The notes: generated by a model not told the origin, from the sequence alone. Positions 51,915-61,309 are shown, numbered from the stretch's first letter. The stretch is DNA of 64,000 bases from Rubrivivax sp. (GCA_022842595.1 JALHPF010000024.1:1-64000), one strand, 5' to 3'. Numbers and translations: made by a program.

Positions 51915-54092
51915 TCAGTTGTTGTGAATCTTGGCGCCGGTGATCGTCACGTTGGCATCGGCGTCGAGATGGATGTCCTTGCCGTTGATCGAGATCGTGC
52001 CGTCGCTCTTCATCACCAGGCTGGCCTTGCCCACGGTGATGCTCAGTTCGTCGCCGGCGGTGATGCTGTAGGTCTTGCCCACGTCCGTGCTCTTGCTCTG
52101 GCCGACCTGCGCGCTTTGGCTCAGGCCCACGCTGGTGTTCATCAGCCCGCCGACGGTGGTCTGGAAGGCCGCGCCTATGGTCAGCGCCTTGGCCAGCCCG
52201 ATGGTTTCGGCCTTGGCCAGCGCCACGGTCTCGGTCTTGGCGCCGCCGATCGACACCGACTCGTTGGCACCCACCGTCTCGGTGCGGTTCGCGCCGATGC
52301 TGATGGTCTCGTTGATGCCGACGTCTTCGCTGCGGTTGTCACCGATCGAGATCGTTTCGTTGTGGTCCACCCGCTCGGTGCGGTTCGAGTGGATCGTGAT
52401 CGTCTCGTTGCCATCCACCTCTTCCGTGCGCCAGCCGTGCACGGTGATCTTCTCGTTGCGGTCGACGGTTTCGGTGCGGTCCTGCTTGATGTGGTTCGTT
52501 TCGTCGCGGTCGATGGTCTTGCGCCGGTCGCGGCCCACCCACTTGTCCTCGTCGTTCTCGACTTCGGTGAGCTGGTCCTTCTCGGCGTGCAGCCAGAGTT
52601 GTTCCTCACCCTTCTTGTCCTCGAAGCGCAGCGCATTGGCATTGCCGTAGGCGCCGCCCTTGGAAGAACGCGAGAGCACGCCGCTTTGGGTCATGTTCGC
52701 TGGCAGCTCCCAGGGCGGCATGTTCTCGGCGTTGTAGACGCGCCCGGTGATGAGGGGCTGGTCGGGGTCGCCTTCGAGGAAGTCGACGACCACCTCCTGG
52801 CCGATGCGCGGGACCTGCACGAACCCGAAACTCTTGCCCGCCCAGGGGCTGGACACGCGCACCCAGCAACTGCTCTTCTCGTTCTTCTTGCCGTAGCGGT
52901 CCCAGTGGAACTGCACCTTCACGCGGCCGTACTTGTCGGTGAAGATCTCGTCGCCCGCCGGCCCCACCACCACGGCCGTCTGCGGGCCCTGCACCACCGG
53001 CTTGGGACTCTTGCGCGCGCTGCGGTAAGGCACGCTCGACGCCAGCGCCGTGAAACGGCAGCTGAAGCCCGCACAGGCGGAGGGCCCGGCACTCTCGTAG
53101 GCCGTCTGGTCCACCACGATCTGCGTGCCCGTGACCAGATATTCGCAGTTGTCGCTCTCGCGCAGCGAACCCTCCAGCTTCACCAGCCCGCCGGTGGCCA
53201 GCGCCCGCGCGTCACTGTGCGCGCTGGCCTGGCGCGTGAGCGCGGCGTATTCCTCCATCTGCGCGCGCACGAACTGCTCACCATCGCCTTCCAGGTCATA
53301 GAAGCCCGGGTAGTCGAACACCTCCATGTCGCCCAGCGTGTGGCCCCCGGGCTGACTGCGCGACTGGCGCAAGTCGGTCTGCGTGCGCGTGAAGTCATAG
53401 TCCTGGATCACCGCCGCACCCGGCTGCACGCGCTGCGTGCACGCCAGGTCCCAGCAGGCCTCCTGGCCCAGCCCGGCGGCCTGCCCGCCATGCTGGTAAC
53501 GCACCTTCAGCGGGCTGCAGCCCGGGCACGGCTCGCTGGCGCTCACCGCATCGGCCAGCACCAGCGTGTGCTTGCCCACCGAGTGCTCGAAGAAATAGTA
53601 GATCCCCTCCTGCTCCATCAGGCGCGAGAGGAAATTGAAGTCACTCTCGCGGTACTGCACGCAGTACACCCAGGGCGTGAACGCCGTGGTCGTGCGGTCA
53701 TCGATGCTGGCGATCGCGTGGTCGCCCAGCACAGTCTCGATGATCTGCAGCACCGTCTGGTTCTGGAAGACCTTGCAGTCCTGGGTCTGCGACAGGAACC
53801 AGAACCAGGGCCGGGCAGTGAGCAGGTACTGGAAGAAGCGGCCGCTCTGGCCGACCAGCGAGACCTGCTCGACGATGCCGTCGAAGCAGCGCGGGGTCTC
53901 GGCGACATCGGCGTTCTGGTGCAGCCGCACGGTGACGTGCTGGCCGAGCAGGGCGTTGAAGTCCAGGTCGGGCTTGGGGCTGAGGGCCAGGACCGAGTAG
54001 GTGAAAGGCTCGCTCAGGGCTTCCTGCGCGGTCAGCTGCCCCAGCAGCAGGTCGGGGCCGAAGGGGCTGTCGAGTTCCGCAAAATGTTCCAT
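51915..54092 (-). CDS. vgrG: T6SS spike protein VgrG, copy 2
   Basis: A 725-residue VgrG. Residues 1 to ~494 are the same as VgrG1 by reading, and the C-terminal beta-helix repeat (~495-725) differs (NETITIHSNRTERVDHNET; VALAKAETIGLAKALTIGAA). No fused toxin. The ATG at 54092 was chosen by family. The 220-bp region upstream is shared with the divergent gene starting at 54313. VgrG2 should carry the stand-alone PAAR-like protein and GIY-YIG effector. Confidence 0.95.
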   Translation of the reverse strand: MEHFAELDSPFGPDLLLGQLTAQEALSEPFTYSVLALSPKPDLDFNALLGQHVTVRLHQNADVAETPRCFDGIVEQVSLVGQSGRFFQYLLTARPWFWFLSQTQDCKVFQNQTVLQIIETVLGDHAIASIDDRTTTAFTPWVYCVQYRESDFNFLSRLMEQEGIYYFFEHSVGKHTLVLADAVSASEPCPGCSPLKVRYQHGGQAAGLGQEACWDLACTQRVQPGAAVIQDYDFTRTQTDLRQSRSQPGGHTLGDMEVFDYPGFYDLEGDGEQFVRAQMEEYAALTRQASAHSDARALATGGLVKLEGSLRESDNCEYLVTGTQIVVDQTAYESAGPSACAGFSCRFTALASSVPYRSARKSPKPVVQGPQTAVVVGPAGDEIFTDKYGRVKVQFHWDRYGKKNEKSSCWVRVSSPWAGKSFGFVQVPRIGQEVVVDFLEGDPDQPLITGRVYNAENMPPWELPANMTQSGVLSRSSKGGAYGNANALRFEDKKGEEQLWLHAEKDQLTEVENDEDKWVGRDRRKTIDRDETNHIKQDRTETVDRNEKITVHGWRTEEVDGNETITIHSNRTERVDHNETISIGDNRSEDVGINETISIGANRTETVGANESVSIGGAKTETVALAKAETIGLAKALTIGAAFQTTVGGLMNTSVGLSQSAQVGQSKSTDVGKTYSITAGDELSITVGKASLVMKSDGTISINGKDIHLDADANVTITGAKIHNN

Positions 54093-54096
54093 CGTG
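52609..54096. repeat. Identical vgrG segment, copy 2
   Basis: Partner of 44051-45538, in the same orientation, 8558 bp apart. No difference was found on reading the two copies. Direct repeats of this length could recombine and delete operon B together with its immunity genes, or swap cargo tips. Confidence 0.9.
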
Positions 54097-54312
54097 AGAA
54101 GGCGCTGCGCTGCCGGTGGGAGGCAGCGCGGGCCGGAAGGAAGAAGTTCAAGAGTCCAGACAAGGCCGCCAGCCAGGGCCGGGGCCACCCACCGACACGC
54201 ACGATCAGCGCAACCTCGGCACAGGCACATTGTGGCGTGCCATGGCCGGCTCGACTGCGGCAACAATGCACCCATTCGCGGGTCGCCAGAACCGCCTGCC
54301 GGGAGAACGATC

Positions 54313-55404
54313 GTGGCCGAAATGCCCAAGTCCGCAGCGCAGCAGTCAGCCGACGCACAGGCCTTCCTGGCGACGCAGTCCTACTTCAGCCACCGTCGCC
54401 AGCTGCAGACTTTGCTGGCGGCGCGACCGGGCATGTGCATGGCCGACGGCCTGCTGGTGCAACAGCAGCAGATCAACGGCGACTTCGACCTGGACGACCC
54501 GGTCGTGCAACAACTGTTGCAGGCGCGAACAAACCAGCCCGCGCTGCGTGCAGCGCCGCCACCGGCCCCGCCGCGACCGCCGGCGCCAGCTGCCGTGCCC
54601 ACCAGCCTGGAACGCTACCTGTCGCCCCCGCCGCCGACCGGCGCGCCCTTGTCGGCGCAGCGTCTGGGCGAAGAAGTTCCCGGCACGGTCTACGGCCCCG
54701 GCAATCTGCTGGCCAACAGCAGCTCGGCCCTGTCGGGCGCGCTGCGCGGCATGGCCGAGCGTGATCTGGCGACGCGCCTGCCCGAGGCGATTTCGGCCGT
54801 TCGCAGCGGTCAGGCCAACCGTGTCCGGCTGTCGCCGCAGCTGGAGCTCTACAACACCGCGCGCGCGGGTCGCAACCCGGTGGTCAGGCTGCGGGTGCGT
54901 GGGCTGCCCATCACCGTGCTGCAGCAATCCGTTCCGGCGCTGGGTGGAGCGCAGAGCCAGTGGCGCCGCAACCCTTCACAGAACGCCAGCACCCTGCCCA
55001 CGCGCAACATGACGCCCCAGCAAATGCGCAACGTCGCCGTGATGGCGGCCGACCACGGCCAGCCCAGCTGGTTGCGCTGGACGCAGGGGCGGGTGGGCGG
55101 CGGCGTGCTGGCTTTCGCACCCAGTGCGGCGCTGGACCTGTACAACGCCACGGAAGTCGACCGGCGCAGCCGGGAATTCAGCTTCAACGGTGGCCAGTTC
55201 CTGGTGGACTCGGCGCGCAGCCAGAGCGGCAACCTGGCCGGCTTCGCGGGTGGCCTGGTCGCCGTGGCTGTCTTCAGCGGCATGGTGGCGGGGGCGCCGC
55301 TGGTCCTGATCGGCCTGGGTGCAGGTGTCTTCGTCCAGGTGGTCTGGAACTGGTCCGGTGCCGGCGATGGCGCAGCCGGCCTGGCGCGACGCGCCCTGAA
55401 CTGA
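54313..55404 (+). CDS. Unknown protein with glycine-rich hydrophobic C-terminus (possible effector)
   Basis: A 363-residue protein I do not recognise. The N-terminus (~1-75) is Gln/Ala-rich and helical; a Pro-rich linker (~80-115) follows; the middle (~120-300) is soluble. The C-terminus (~305-345) has two adjacent hydrophobic segments rich in Gly and Val (FAGGLVAVAVFSGMVAGAP and LVLIGLGAGVFVQVVW). The start is GTG at 54313, 7-8 nt after GGGAG; the ATG at 54322 is the alternative. The next gene, a multi-pass membrane protein, starts inside its stop codon (TGATG). This fits a membrane-targeting effector and its immunity protein beside vgrG2, but no known toxin motif is visible. Confidence 0.6.
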   Translation: MAEMPKSAAQQSADAQAFLATQSYFSHRRQLQTLLAARPGMCMADGLLVQQQQINGDFDLDDPVVQQLLQARTNQPALRAAPPPAPPRPPAPAAVPTSLERYLSPPPPTGAPLSAQRLGEEVPGTVYGPGNLLANSSSALSGALRGMAERDLATRLPEAISAVRSGQANRVRLSPQLELYNTARAGRNPVVRLRVRGLPITVLQQSVPALGGAQSQWRRNPSQNASTLPTRNMTPQQMRNVAVMAADHGQPSWLRWTQGRVGGGVLAFAPSAALDLYNATEVDRRSREFSFNGGQFLVDSARSQSGNLAGFAGGLVAVAVFSGMVAGAPLVLIGLGAGVFVQVVWNWSGAGDGAAGLARRALN

Positions 55405-56153
55405 TGCTGCAGCGCAGCCAGCTGGTCGCCTTGCCTGTCAGCGGCTTTCTGCTGGGGCTGATGGTCTCGCTGGCCTATGTCCGACTGATGGGTTGGCCCT
55501 GGGCCCTGGCTGCGGGCGCGGTGCTGGGGCTGATGCTGTGCTCGACGGCGGCCTGGCTGGCCTACCGGTCCGACGGCGGCGCCCGACACACGCTGGCCAA
55601 CGGCTTGCTGTATCTGCTGGGCATCGCCCCCTTGCTGGGCGGGGCCTGTCTGGTACTGGCGCAGATGACGCAGCGCAACGACTGGGCCGCGCTGGCCTGG
55701 GCGGCGGGCGCGGCGACGGCCGTCGCGCCGGTGCTGGGGAGCGCCTGGCAGACGCATGCCAGGCTGGCTGCGGAAGGCGATTCCGGGCCCTGGGTGCGCA
55801 AGAACCTCGACCTGCGCAAGGGTGTGCTCGTGTCCGGAGCACTGGGCGCGGCGGGCTCGCCTCGGCCTGCGATGGCGCCCTGGCAGGTTGGGGCGCTGGC
55901 CGTGAATCTGCCGCTGCTGTGGCGCTTGCAGGGGGGCGGGGACACCGGTCTGCTGGCCGCGGCTGCGCTGCTGATGGTCGTCGGTGTGGTCTGGGCCGGT
56001 GTCGCCCAGGTCGGCCCGGCCATGGGGGCAGCCTGGTTCGTGCTGGGCCTGGAACGCCGGACCGGCCAGCGACTGCACCACCTGCAGTGGCCCGAGGCGC
56101 AGGCCATGCGACGCAGCCACTGGCTGGCGCGCCGCTTCATGCGTGAGTCCTGA
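55404..56153 (+). CDS. Multi-pass membrane protein (possible immunity)
   Basis: A 249-residue membrane protein with about six hydrophobic helices (SGFLLGLMVSLAYVRLMGW; LAAGAVLGLMLCSTAAWLAY; LLYLLGIAPLLGGACLVLAQ; TAVAPVLGSAW; LLMVVGVVWAGVAQVG), ending in a basic tail. No family recognised. It is translationally coupled to the preceding gene. If that gene encodes a pore-forming toxin, an inner-membrane immunity protein is expected, as for colicins. The 3' end faces the - strand TPR-methyltransferase gene. Confidence 0.6.
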   Translation: MLQRSQLVALPVSGFLLGLMVSLAYVRLMGWPWALAAGAVLGLMLCSTAAWLAYRSDGGARHTLANGLLYLLGIAPLLGGACLVLAQMTQRNDWAALAWAAGAATAVAPVLGSAWQTHARLAAEGDSGPWVRKNLDLRKGVLVSGALGAAGSPRPAMAPWQVGALAVNLPLLWRLQGGGDTGLLAAAALLMVVGVVWAGVAQVGPAMGAAWFVLGLERRTGQRLHHLQWPEAQAMRRSHWLARRFMRES

Positions 56154-56174
56154 GCGCCCGCAGCAGCCTTGCCT

Positions 56175-57503
56175 TCAGGCGGGGCGCTGCGCCGTCACCA
56201 CCCAGCCGGCCACCGGCTGCCCGGCTTCCTGCCTCAGGGTCGCTGCGACCAGGCCCACGCCCGTGAAGCCGGCGTCGGCCATGCAACGCCGCAGATAGCC
56301 CTCGGCGTGGGCATAACGGCCCTGCGGCAGGATGCGGTGGTCGGCGCCCGAGTCGTCGGCCAGGGCTTCGACCGTGAAGGCCAGCCAGCCGCCCGGCTGC
56401 AGCGCGCGGTGGCTGGCGGCCAGCGCCGCTTCAAGGCGGCCGAAGTAGCACAGCGTGTCGGCCGACACCACCAGGTCGAACTGTCCCGGCTGGGTGTCCA
56501 GGTAGTACACCAGCTCGGCCTTGTGCAGCTTGTCGTAGACCTGGCGCTGGCGCGCCTGGCGCAGCATGCCCACAGACAGGTCGCAGCCCACCAGCTGCGC
56601 CGCCCAGGGCCGCAGCAGCGGGCCGCACAGGCCGGTGCCGCAGCCGACGTCGGCCACCCGCAGGCGGCCGGCTGGCGCCCCCAGTGCCGCAGCACAGGCA
56701 TCGGCCACGAGCTGCGGCGCGCGGTAGCCCAGCTTCTCGAGCTTGGCGTCGAAGCTGGGCGCGAAGTTGTCGAATACCGAGGCCACGTAGGCGTCGCTGG
56801 CGCGGTCGGGTGCGTCCTGGCCCAAGCAGGCCGCCAGCTGGTGCTGCACGATCGGGTTGTCGGGTTCCTCGGCCAGCCATTCGCGGTAGAGCTCGGCGGC
56901 CTGGTCGCGCTGGCCCAGCATCACCAGCGCCCGGATGACCTGTTCGCGCGCCATGCTCTCGCGCGGCAGCAGCATGATCGCGCGGCTATTGGCCAGCAGG
57001 CCTTCGTGCACACGGCCCTGTGCGATCAGCACTTCAGACAGGCCGTACCAGCTGGGCCCGTTGTCGGGCCGCAGCGCGATGGCGTCGCGCAGGCACTGTT
57101 CGGCCCGGTCGAGCCGGTCGTTGCGGCGGTGGATGACGCCCAGGTTGTGCAGCGGGTCGGCCGACTCGGCGTGGCCCGGGCCGGCCGCGGCCAGCGCCTG
57201 TTCGTAGGCCTCGGCGGCGGCGTCGAGCTGCTGGCTTTCGAAGAGCAGGTTGCCCAGGTTGTTGAGCATGCCGGGCTGGCCCGGCCGCAGTGCCACGGCC
57301 TGGCGGATGAGTGCGATGCCTTCGCTGCTACGGCCCTGCACGTGGCGCAGGACGCCCAGGAAGTGCAGCACCTCCGGCTGGTCGGGCTGCTCGGCCCGCA
57401 GCGCGGCGAAGGCGGCCTCGGCCTGCGGCAGCTGCTCGGTGCGCACCCAGTCGACGGCCTGTTCCAGCCGCGCCTGGAAGCTGGGTTCGATGGCGTCGTG
57501 CAT
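56175..57503 (-). CDS. TPR-methyltransferase fusion
   Basis: A 442-residue protein: TPR repeats (~10-200; EGIALIRQAVALRPGQPGML, LDAAAEAYEQALAAAG, RAEQCLRDAIALRPDNGPSW) followed by a class I methyltransferase (~230-440) with the SAM motif RVADVGCGTGLCGPLL and FDLVVSADTLCYFG. Cytoplasmic. It is 23 bp after tssH in the same direction, so it probably belongs to the tagJ-tssEFGH operon. The substrate is unknown; a T6SS or envelope protein is possible. It is distinct from the methyltransferase in operon A. Confidence 0.85.
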   Translation of the reverse strand: MHDAIEPSFQARLEQAVDWVRTEQLPQAEAAFAALRAEQPDQPEVLHFLGVLRHVQGRSSEGIALIRQAVALRPGQPGMLNNLGNLLFESQQLDAAAEAYEQALAAAGPGHAESADPLHNLGVIHRRNDRLDRAEQCLRDAIALRPDNGPSWYGLSEVLIAQGRVHEGLLANSRAIMLLPRESMAREQVIRALVMLGQRDQAAELYREWLAEEPDNPIVQHQLAACLGQDAPDRASDAYVASVFDNFAPSFDAKLEKLGYRAPQLVADACAAALGAPAGRLRVADVGCGTGLCGPLLRPWAAQLVGCDLSVGMLRQARQRQVYDKLHKAELVYYLDTQPGQFDLVVSADTLCYFGRLEAALAASHRALQPGGWLAFTVEALADDSGADHRILPQGRYAHAEGYLRRCMADAGFTGVGLVAATLRQEAGQPVAGWVVTAQRPA

Positions 57504-57526
57504 GCGGGTGGCCTCGGCCCGTGCGG

Positions 57527-60244
57527 TCAGTCGAAGGTGTAGCCGAAGCCGCCGTCCTTCACGCCCACGTGCACCTGGCCCAGTGGCTTGCCGGCCAGCA
57601 TGCGCTGCAGGAATTCGCGGCTGATCTCGGGCAGCATGGTGTTGGTCAGGATGGCATCGATCATGCGGCCGCCGGATTCGCTTTCGGTGCAGCGCGAGAC
57701 GATCATGTCCACCACGTCGTCGCCGACGCTGAACGGGATGCGATAACGCTCCTGCACGCGCCGCGTGATGCGGCCGAGCTGCAGCTTGACGATCTGCGCC
57801 AGCACCGCGTCGGACAGCGGGTAGTACGGAATCACCACCAGCCGCCCCAGCAGCGCCGGCGGGAACACCTTCAGCAGTGGTTCGCGCAGTGCCTGGGCCA
57901 GGCTGTCGGCCTCGGGCATCAGCTCGGGGTCCTTGCAGAGGCTGGCGATGAGCTCGGTGCCGGCGTTGGTGGTCAGCAGGATCAGGGTGTTCTTGAAGTC
58001 GATGAGGCGGCCCTCGCCGTCTTCCATGCAGCCCTTGTCGAAGACCTGGAAGAAGATCTCGTGGACATCGGGGTGGGCCTTCTCGATCTCGTCGAGCAGC
58101 ACCACGCTGTAGGGCTTGCGGCGCACGGCTTCGGTCAGCACCCCGCCTTCGCCATAGCCCACGTAGCCCGGCGGCGCGCCCTTCAGCGACGAGACGGTGT
58201 GCGCTTCCTGGTATTCGCTCATGTTGATGGTGATGAGGTTCTGCTCGCCGCCATACAGCGCTTCGGCCAGCGCCAGCGCGGTCTCGGTCTTGCCCACGCC
58301 CGAGGTGCCGGCGAGCATGAACACACCGATCGGCTTGCTCGGGTTGTCGAGGCCCGCGCGCGAGGTCTGGATGCGCTTGGTGATCATCTCCATCGCATGG
58401 TCCTGGCCGATGACGCGGCCGGCCAGCGTCCTGGCCAGGTTCAGGATGTTCTCGATCTCGTTGCTGGCCATGCGGCCCACCGGGATGCCCGTCCAGTCGG
58501 CCACCACCGAGGCCACGGCCTGGTAGTCGACGGTGGGCAGGATCAGCGGGGTCTCGCCCTGCAGCGCCGTCAGCTCGGCCTGGACGCTGCGCAGCTCTTC
58601 CAGCGCGGCGGCGCGGGCTTCGGGGCTCAGCGCCGGTGGCGCGGCGGCGGGCTGCACTTCGGCGGCCTTCTTCTCCAGCGCGCTGCCGGTGCCTTCCACC
58701 GGCGCGGCGGCGGCGCGCAGCTGGCGGCGCAGTGCCAGCAGGCGGTCGACCAGGGCCTTTTCCTGCTGCCAGCGGGCGTTCAGCGTGGCCAGCCGCTCGC
58801 GTTCTGCGGCCAGCTGGGCCTGCACGGTCAGTTCACGTTCACGCGTGTCCAGGCCGATGGCGGCTTCGCGTTCGATGATGCCGGTCTCGGTTTCCAGGCT
58901 CTCGATGCGGCGGGCGCTGTCGTCCACCTGCGCCGGCGTGGCGTGCAGGCTCACCGCCACACGGGCGCAGGCGGTGTCGAGCAGGCTCACCGACTTGTCG
59001 GGCAGCTGGCGCGACGGGATGTAGCGGTGCGACAGCTTCACCGAAGCTTCCAGCGCCTCGTCGAGGATCTGCACCTGGTGGTGCTTCTCCATCGTGCTGG
59101 CCACGCCGCGCATCATCAGGATGGCCTTGGGTTCGCTGGGCTCGTCCACCTGCACGGCCTGGAAGCGGCGGGTGAGTGCCGGGTCCTTCTCGATGTGTTT
59201 CTTGTATTCGGCGAAGGTGGTGGCGCCCACGGTGCGCAGCTGGCCGCGCGCGAGTGCGGGCTTCAGCAGGTTGGCGGCGTCACCCGTGCCGGCCTGGCCG
59301 CCGGCGCCCACCAGGGTGTGGGTCTCGTCGATGAACAGGATGATGGGCTTGGCGCTGGCCTGCACCTCGTCGATGACCGAACGCAGCCGCTGCTCGAATT
59401 CGCCCTTCATGCTGGCACCGGCCTGCAGCAGGCCGACGTCGAGCGCGCGCAGTTCCACTTCCTTGAGTGCCGGCGGCACGTCGCCACGCACGATGCGCTG
59501 GGCGAAGCCTTCGACCACCGCCGTCTTGCCGACACCGGCCTCGCCCACCAGGATGGGGTTGTTCTGGCGGCGGCGCATCAGGATGTCGACGAGCTGGCGG
59601 ATCTCGTCGTCGCGGCCGACGATGGGGTCGAGATTGCCGCTGCGTGCCTGCTCGGTGAGGTCGGTGGTGAAGCGTTTCAGCGCCTCTTGCTTGCCCATCG
59701 CCGCCGGGGCGATGGCCTGGCTGGCTTCGCCGGGGGCGGCGTTGCTGTCGCTGGCGCCTTGCTGCTGTTCCGGCGACTGCGCCAGCAGCGTGGCGAAGCG
59801 GTCGCAGAGGTCGTCGACCTTCACGCGTTCGAACTGCTTGCTGATGCTCAGCAGCGTGGCGCGCAGCGTCGGCGTCTTCAGCAGCCCCACCAGCAGGTAG
59901 CCGGTGCGTACGCGGGTGTCGCCGAAGAGCAGTGAGCCGTAGACCCAGCCGCGCTCGACGGCGCTGTCGATGAAGGTCGACAGGTCGCTGATCGACGAGG
60001 CCCCGCGCGGCAGGCGGTCGAGCGACTGCGTGAGGTCGGAAGCCAATGCTGAGGCGTCGAGTTCGTAATGGCGGACGATGCGGTGCAGGTCGCTGTCGGG
60101 GTTGTTCAGGATCTGGTGCAGCCAGTGTTGCAGCTCCACATACGGGTTGCCTCGCAGCTTGCAGAACACGGTGGCGCCCTCGATGGCCTTGTAGGCCAGG
60201 GGGTTGAGCTTGCCGAACGAGGTGGTGCGAGCGATCTCAGCCAT
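57527..60244 (-). CDS. tssH: T6SS ATPase TssH (ClpV)
   Basis: A 905-residue ClpV. The N-terminal domain (~1-160) is followed by AAA module 1 with Walker A GEAGVGKT (~234-241), a coiled-coil middle domain (~430-530) and AAA module 2 with Walker A GTSGVGKT (~635). The end GGFGYTFD is typical. ClpV disassembles the contracted TssBC sheath. It starts 12 bp after tssG. Confidence 0.96.
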   Translation of the reverse strand: MAEIARTTSFGKLNPLAYKAIEGATVFCKLRGNPYVELQHWLHQILNNPDSDLHRIVRHYELDASALASDLTQSLDRLPRGASSISDLSTFIDSAVERGWVYGSLLFGDTRVRTGYLLVGLLKTPTLRATLLSISKQFERVKVDDLCDRFATLLAQSPEQQQGASDSNAAPGEASQAIAPAAMGKQEALKRFTTDLTEQARSGNLDPIVGRDDEIRQLVDILMRRRQNNPILVGEAGVGKTAVVEGFAQRIVRGDVPPALKEVELRALDVGLLQAGASMKGEFEQRLRSVIDEVQASAKPIILFIDETHTLVGAGGQAGTGDAANLLKPALARGQLRTVGATTFAEYKKHIEKDPALTRRFQAVQVDEPSEPKAILMMRGVASTMEKHHQVQILDEALEASVKLSHRYIPSRQLPDKSVSLLDTACARVAVSLHATPAQVDDSARRIESLETETGIIEREAAIGLDTRERELTVQAQLAAERERLATLNARWQQEKALVDRLLALRRQLRAAAAPVEGTGSALEKKAAEVQPAAAPPALSPEARAAALEELRSVQAELTALQGETPLILPTVDYQAVASVVADWTGIPVGRMASNEIENILNLARTLAGRVIGQDHAMEMITKRIQTSRAGLDNPSKPIGVFMLAGTSGVGKTETALALAEALYGGEQNLITINMSEYQEAHTVSSLKGAPPGYVGYGEGGVLTEAVRRKPYSVVLLDEIEKAHPDVHEIFFQVFDKGCMEDGEGRLIDFKNTLILLTTNAGTELIASLCKDPELMPEADSLAQALREPLLKVFPPALLGRLVVIPYYPLSDAVLAQIVKLQLGRITRRVQERYRIPFSVGDDVVDMIVSRCTESESGGRMIDAILTNTMLPEISREFLQRMLAGKPLGQVHVGVKDGGFGYTFD

Positions 60245-60256
60245 GGGTGGCTCCGG

Positions 60257-61309
60257 TCAGCTGGGGGTGGGGGTGCCGTGCGGGTTCAGCGCGGGCCGCA
60301 GGCGCAGGTCGGAACGGTCGCGCGGCGGCCGGCGGCCGGCACCGGTCCAGCTGGTGAGGCCCAGCCGCAGGTGGCGGCCCAGCCGCGGCGCGGGCACCTG
60401 GGCGCCTGCCAGGCAGAGTTCGACGTCCCAGCGCTTGTCCATGCCGGCATACAGCAGCACCCAGTCGTGCAGCTGGCGCCAGCCGGGCGTGCCGGGCAGG
60501 AAGCCCAGGTACTGCGCCAGCGTCAGCGGGCCGAGCACGATGCGAAAGCTGTACTGGCGGTCCCAGACCTTGTGGCCGATGGTGGCCGTGTGGCTGAGTC
60601 GCAGCGCCCGCGAACGGCCGTGCGCCGTGCCCAGATGGCTGCGTTCTTCGTTCTGCAGCGCCAGCCACTGGCCGACGTTCTGCTGCACCTTCACGGCCAC
60701 GCCGAAGTAGTGCGACAGCAGCTTGGCCAGGCCTTCGGGGTGGCGACTGCGCGCGCCCAGCAGGCCGGCTTGGTGCAGCTTGGCGGCGTCGGGCAGGGTG
60801 TCGCGGCGCTGCGTGCTGGCGTCCAGGCCGATGGCAGCACCCAGCCAGGCGGCGTAGCGGTCTTCGGCGGGGCGGTCGCGGTGAACCACCGGCTGGGTGT
60901 GGGCCCAGGCGCGGTAGAACAGGCTCAGCAGCCGGTGGTGGAAGACGTCGAGGAAGCGCGCCAGCGTCGGGTCGGCATGGTTGCGCGCACGGTCGCGAAC
61001 GTACTCGGTGAAGTGCAGCGGCATCGGGCCTTGGGGCCCCAGCAGGCCGAAGAAGCGCACGCCCAGCCGCGGCCGGGCGCCTGTCAGGTCGAGCTTGGCC
61101 AGCGCCGCCGGGGCGAAGTCGAGTTCGGGTTCCTGGCCCAGGCGCAGGGCTTCCTGGCCCGGGCGCGAAGCCTGCCCCACCCGCGGTGCCCGGGCCTGCA
61201 GCACCTCGATCCGGCGCAGCAGCGCAAAGAAGTCGTGGGCCCAGGGCTCGCGCGCCACGCTGGCCAGCAAGGCCTGCAGCTGTTCCTGCGAGTGGCCGGG
61301 CGCGTTCAC
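60257..61309 (-). CDS. tssG: T6SS baseplate protein TssG
   Basis: A 350-residue TssG (ImpH/VasB). Conserved parts are EPWAHDFFALLRRIEVLQAR, GVRFFGLLGPQGPMPLHFTE and LLSLFYRAWAHTQPVVH. The start is GTG at 61309, overlapping the tssF stop by 4 bp (GTGA). TssG joins TssE, TssF and TssK in the baseplate wedge. Confidence 0.95.
   Translation of the reverse strand: MNAPGHSQEQLQALLASVAREPWAHDFFALLRRIEVLQARAPRVGQASRPGQEALRLGQEPELDFAPAALAKLDLTGARPRLGVRFFGLLGPQGPMPLHFTEYVRDRARNHADPTLARFLDVFHHRLLSLFYRAWAHTQPVVHRDRPAEDRYAAWLGAAIGLDASTQRRDTLPDAAKLHQAGLLGARSRHPEGLAKLLSHYFGVAVKVQQNVGQWLALQNEERSHLGTAHGRSRALRLSHTATIGHKVWDRQYSFRIVLGPLTLAQYLGFLPGTPGWRQLHDWVLLYAGMDKRWDVELCLAGAQVPAPRLGRHLRLGLTSWTGAGRRPPRDRSDLRLRPALNPHGTPTPS

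Noticed and set aside
51699..54764. About 1000-codon + strand open frame opposite vgrG2
   Set aside because: Antisense to vgrG2 and the TIGR02270-type gene; the product is low-complexity and unlike any family.
57311..59935. Long + strand open frame opposite clpV
   Set aside because: Shadow of clpV; no start signal and no recognisable domain.
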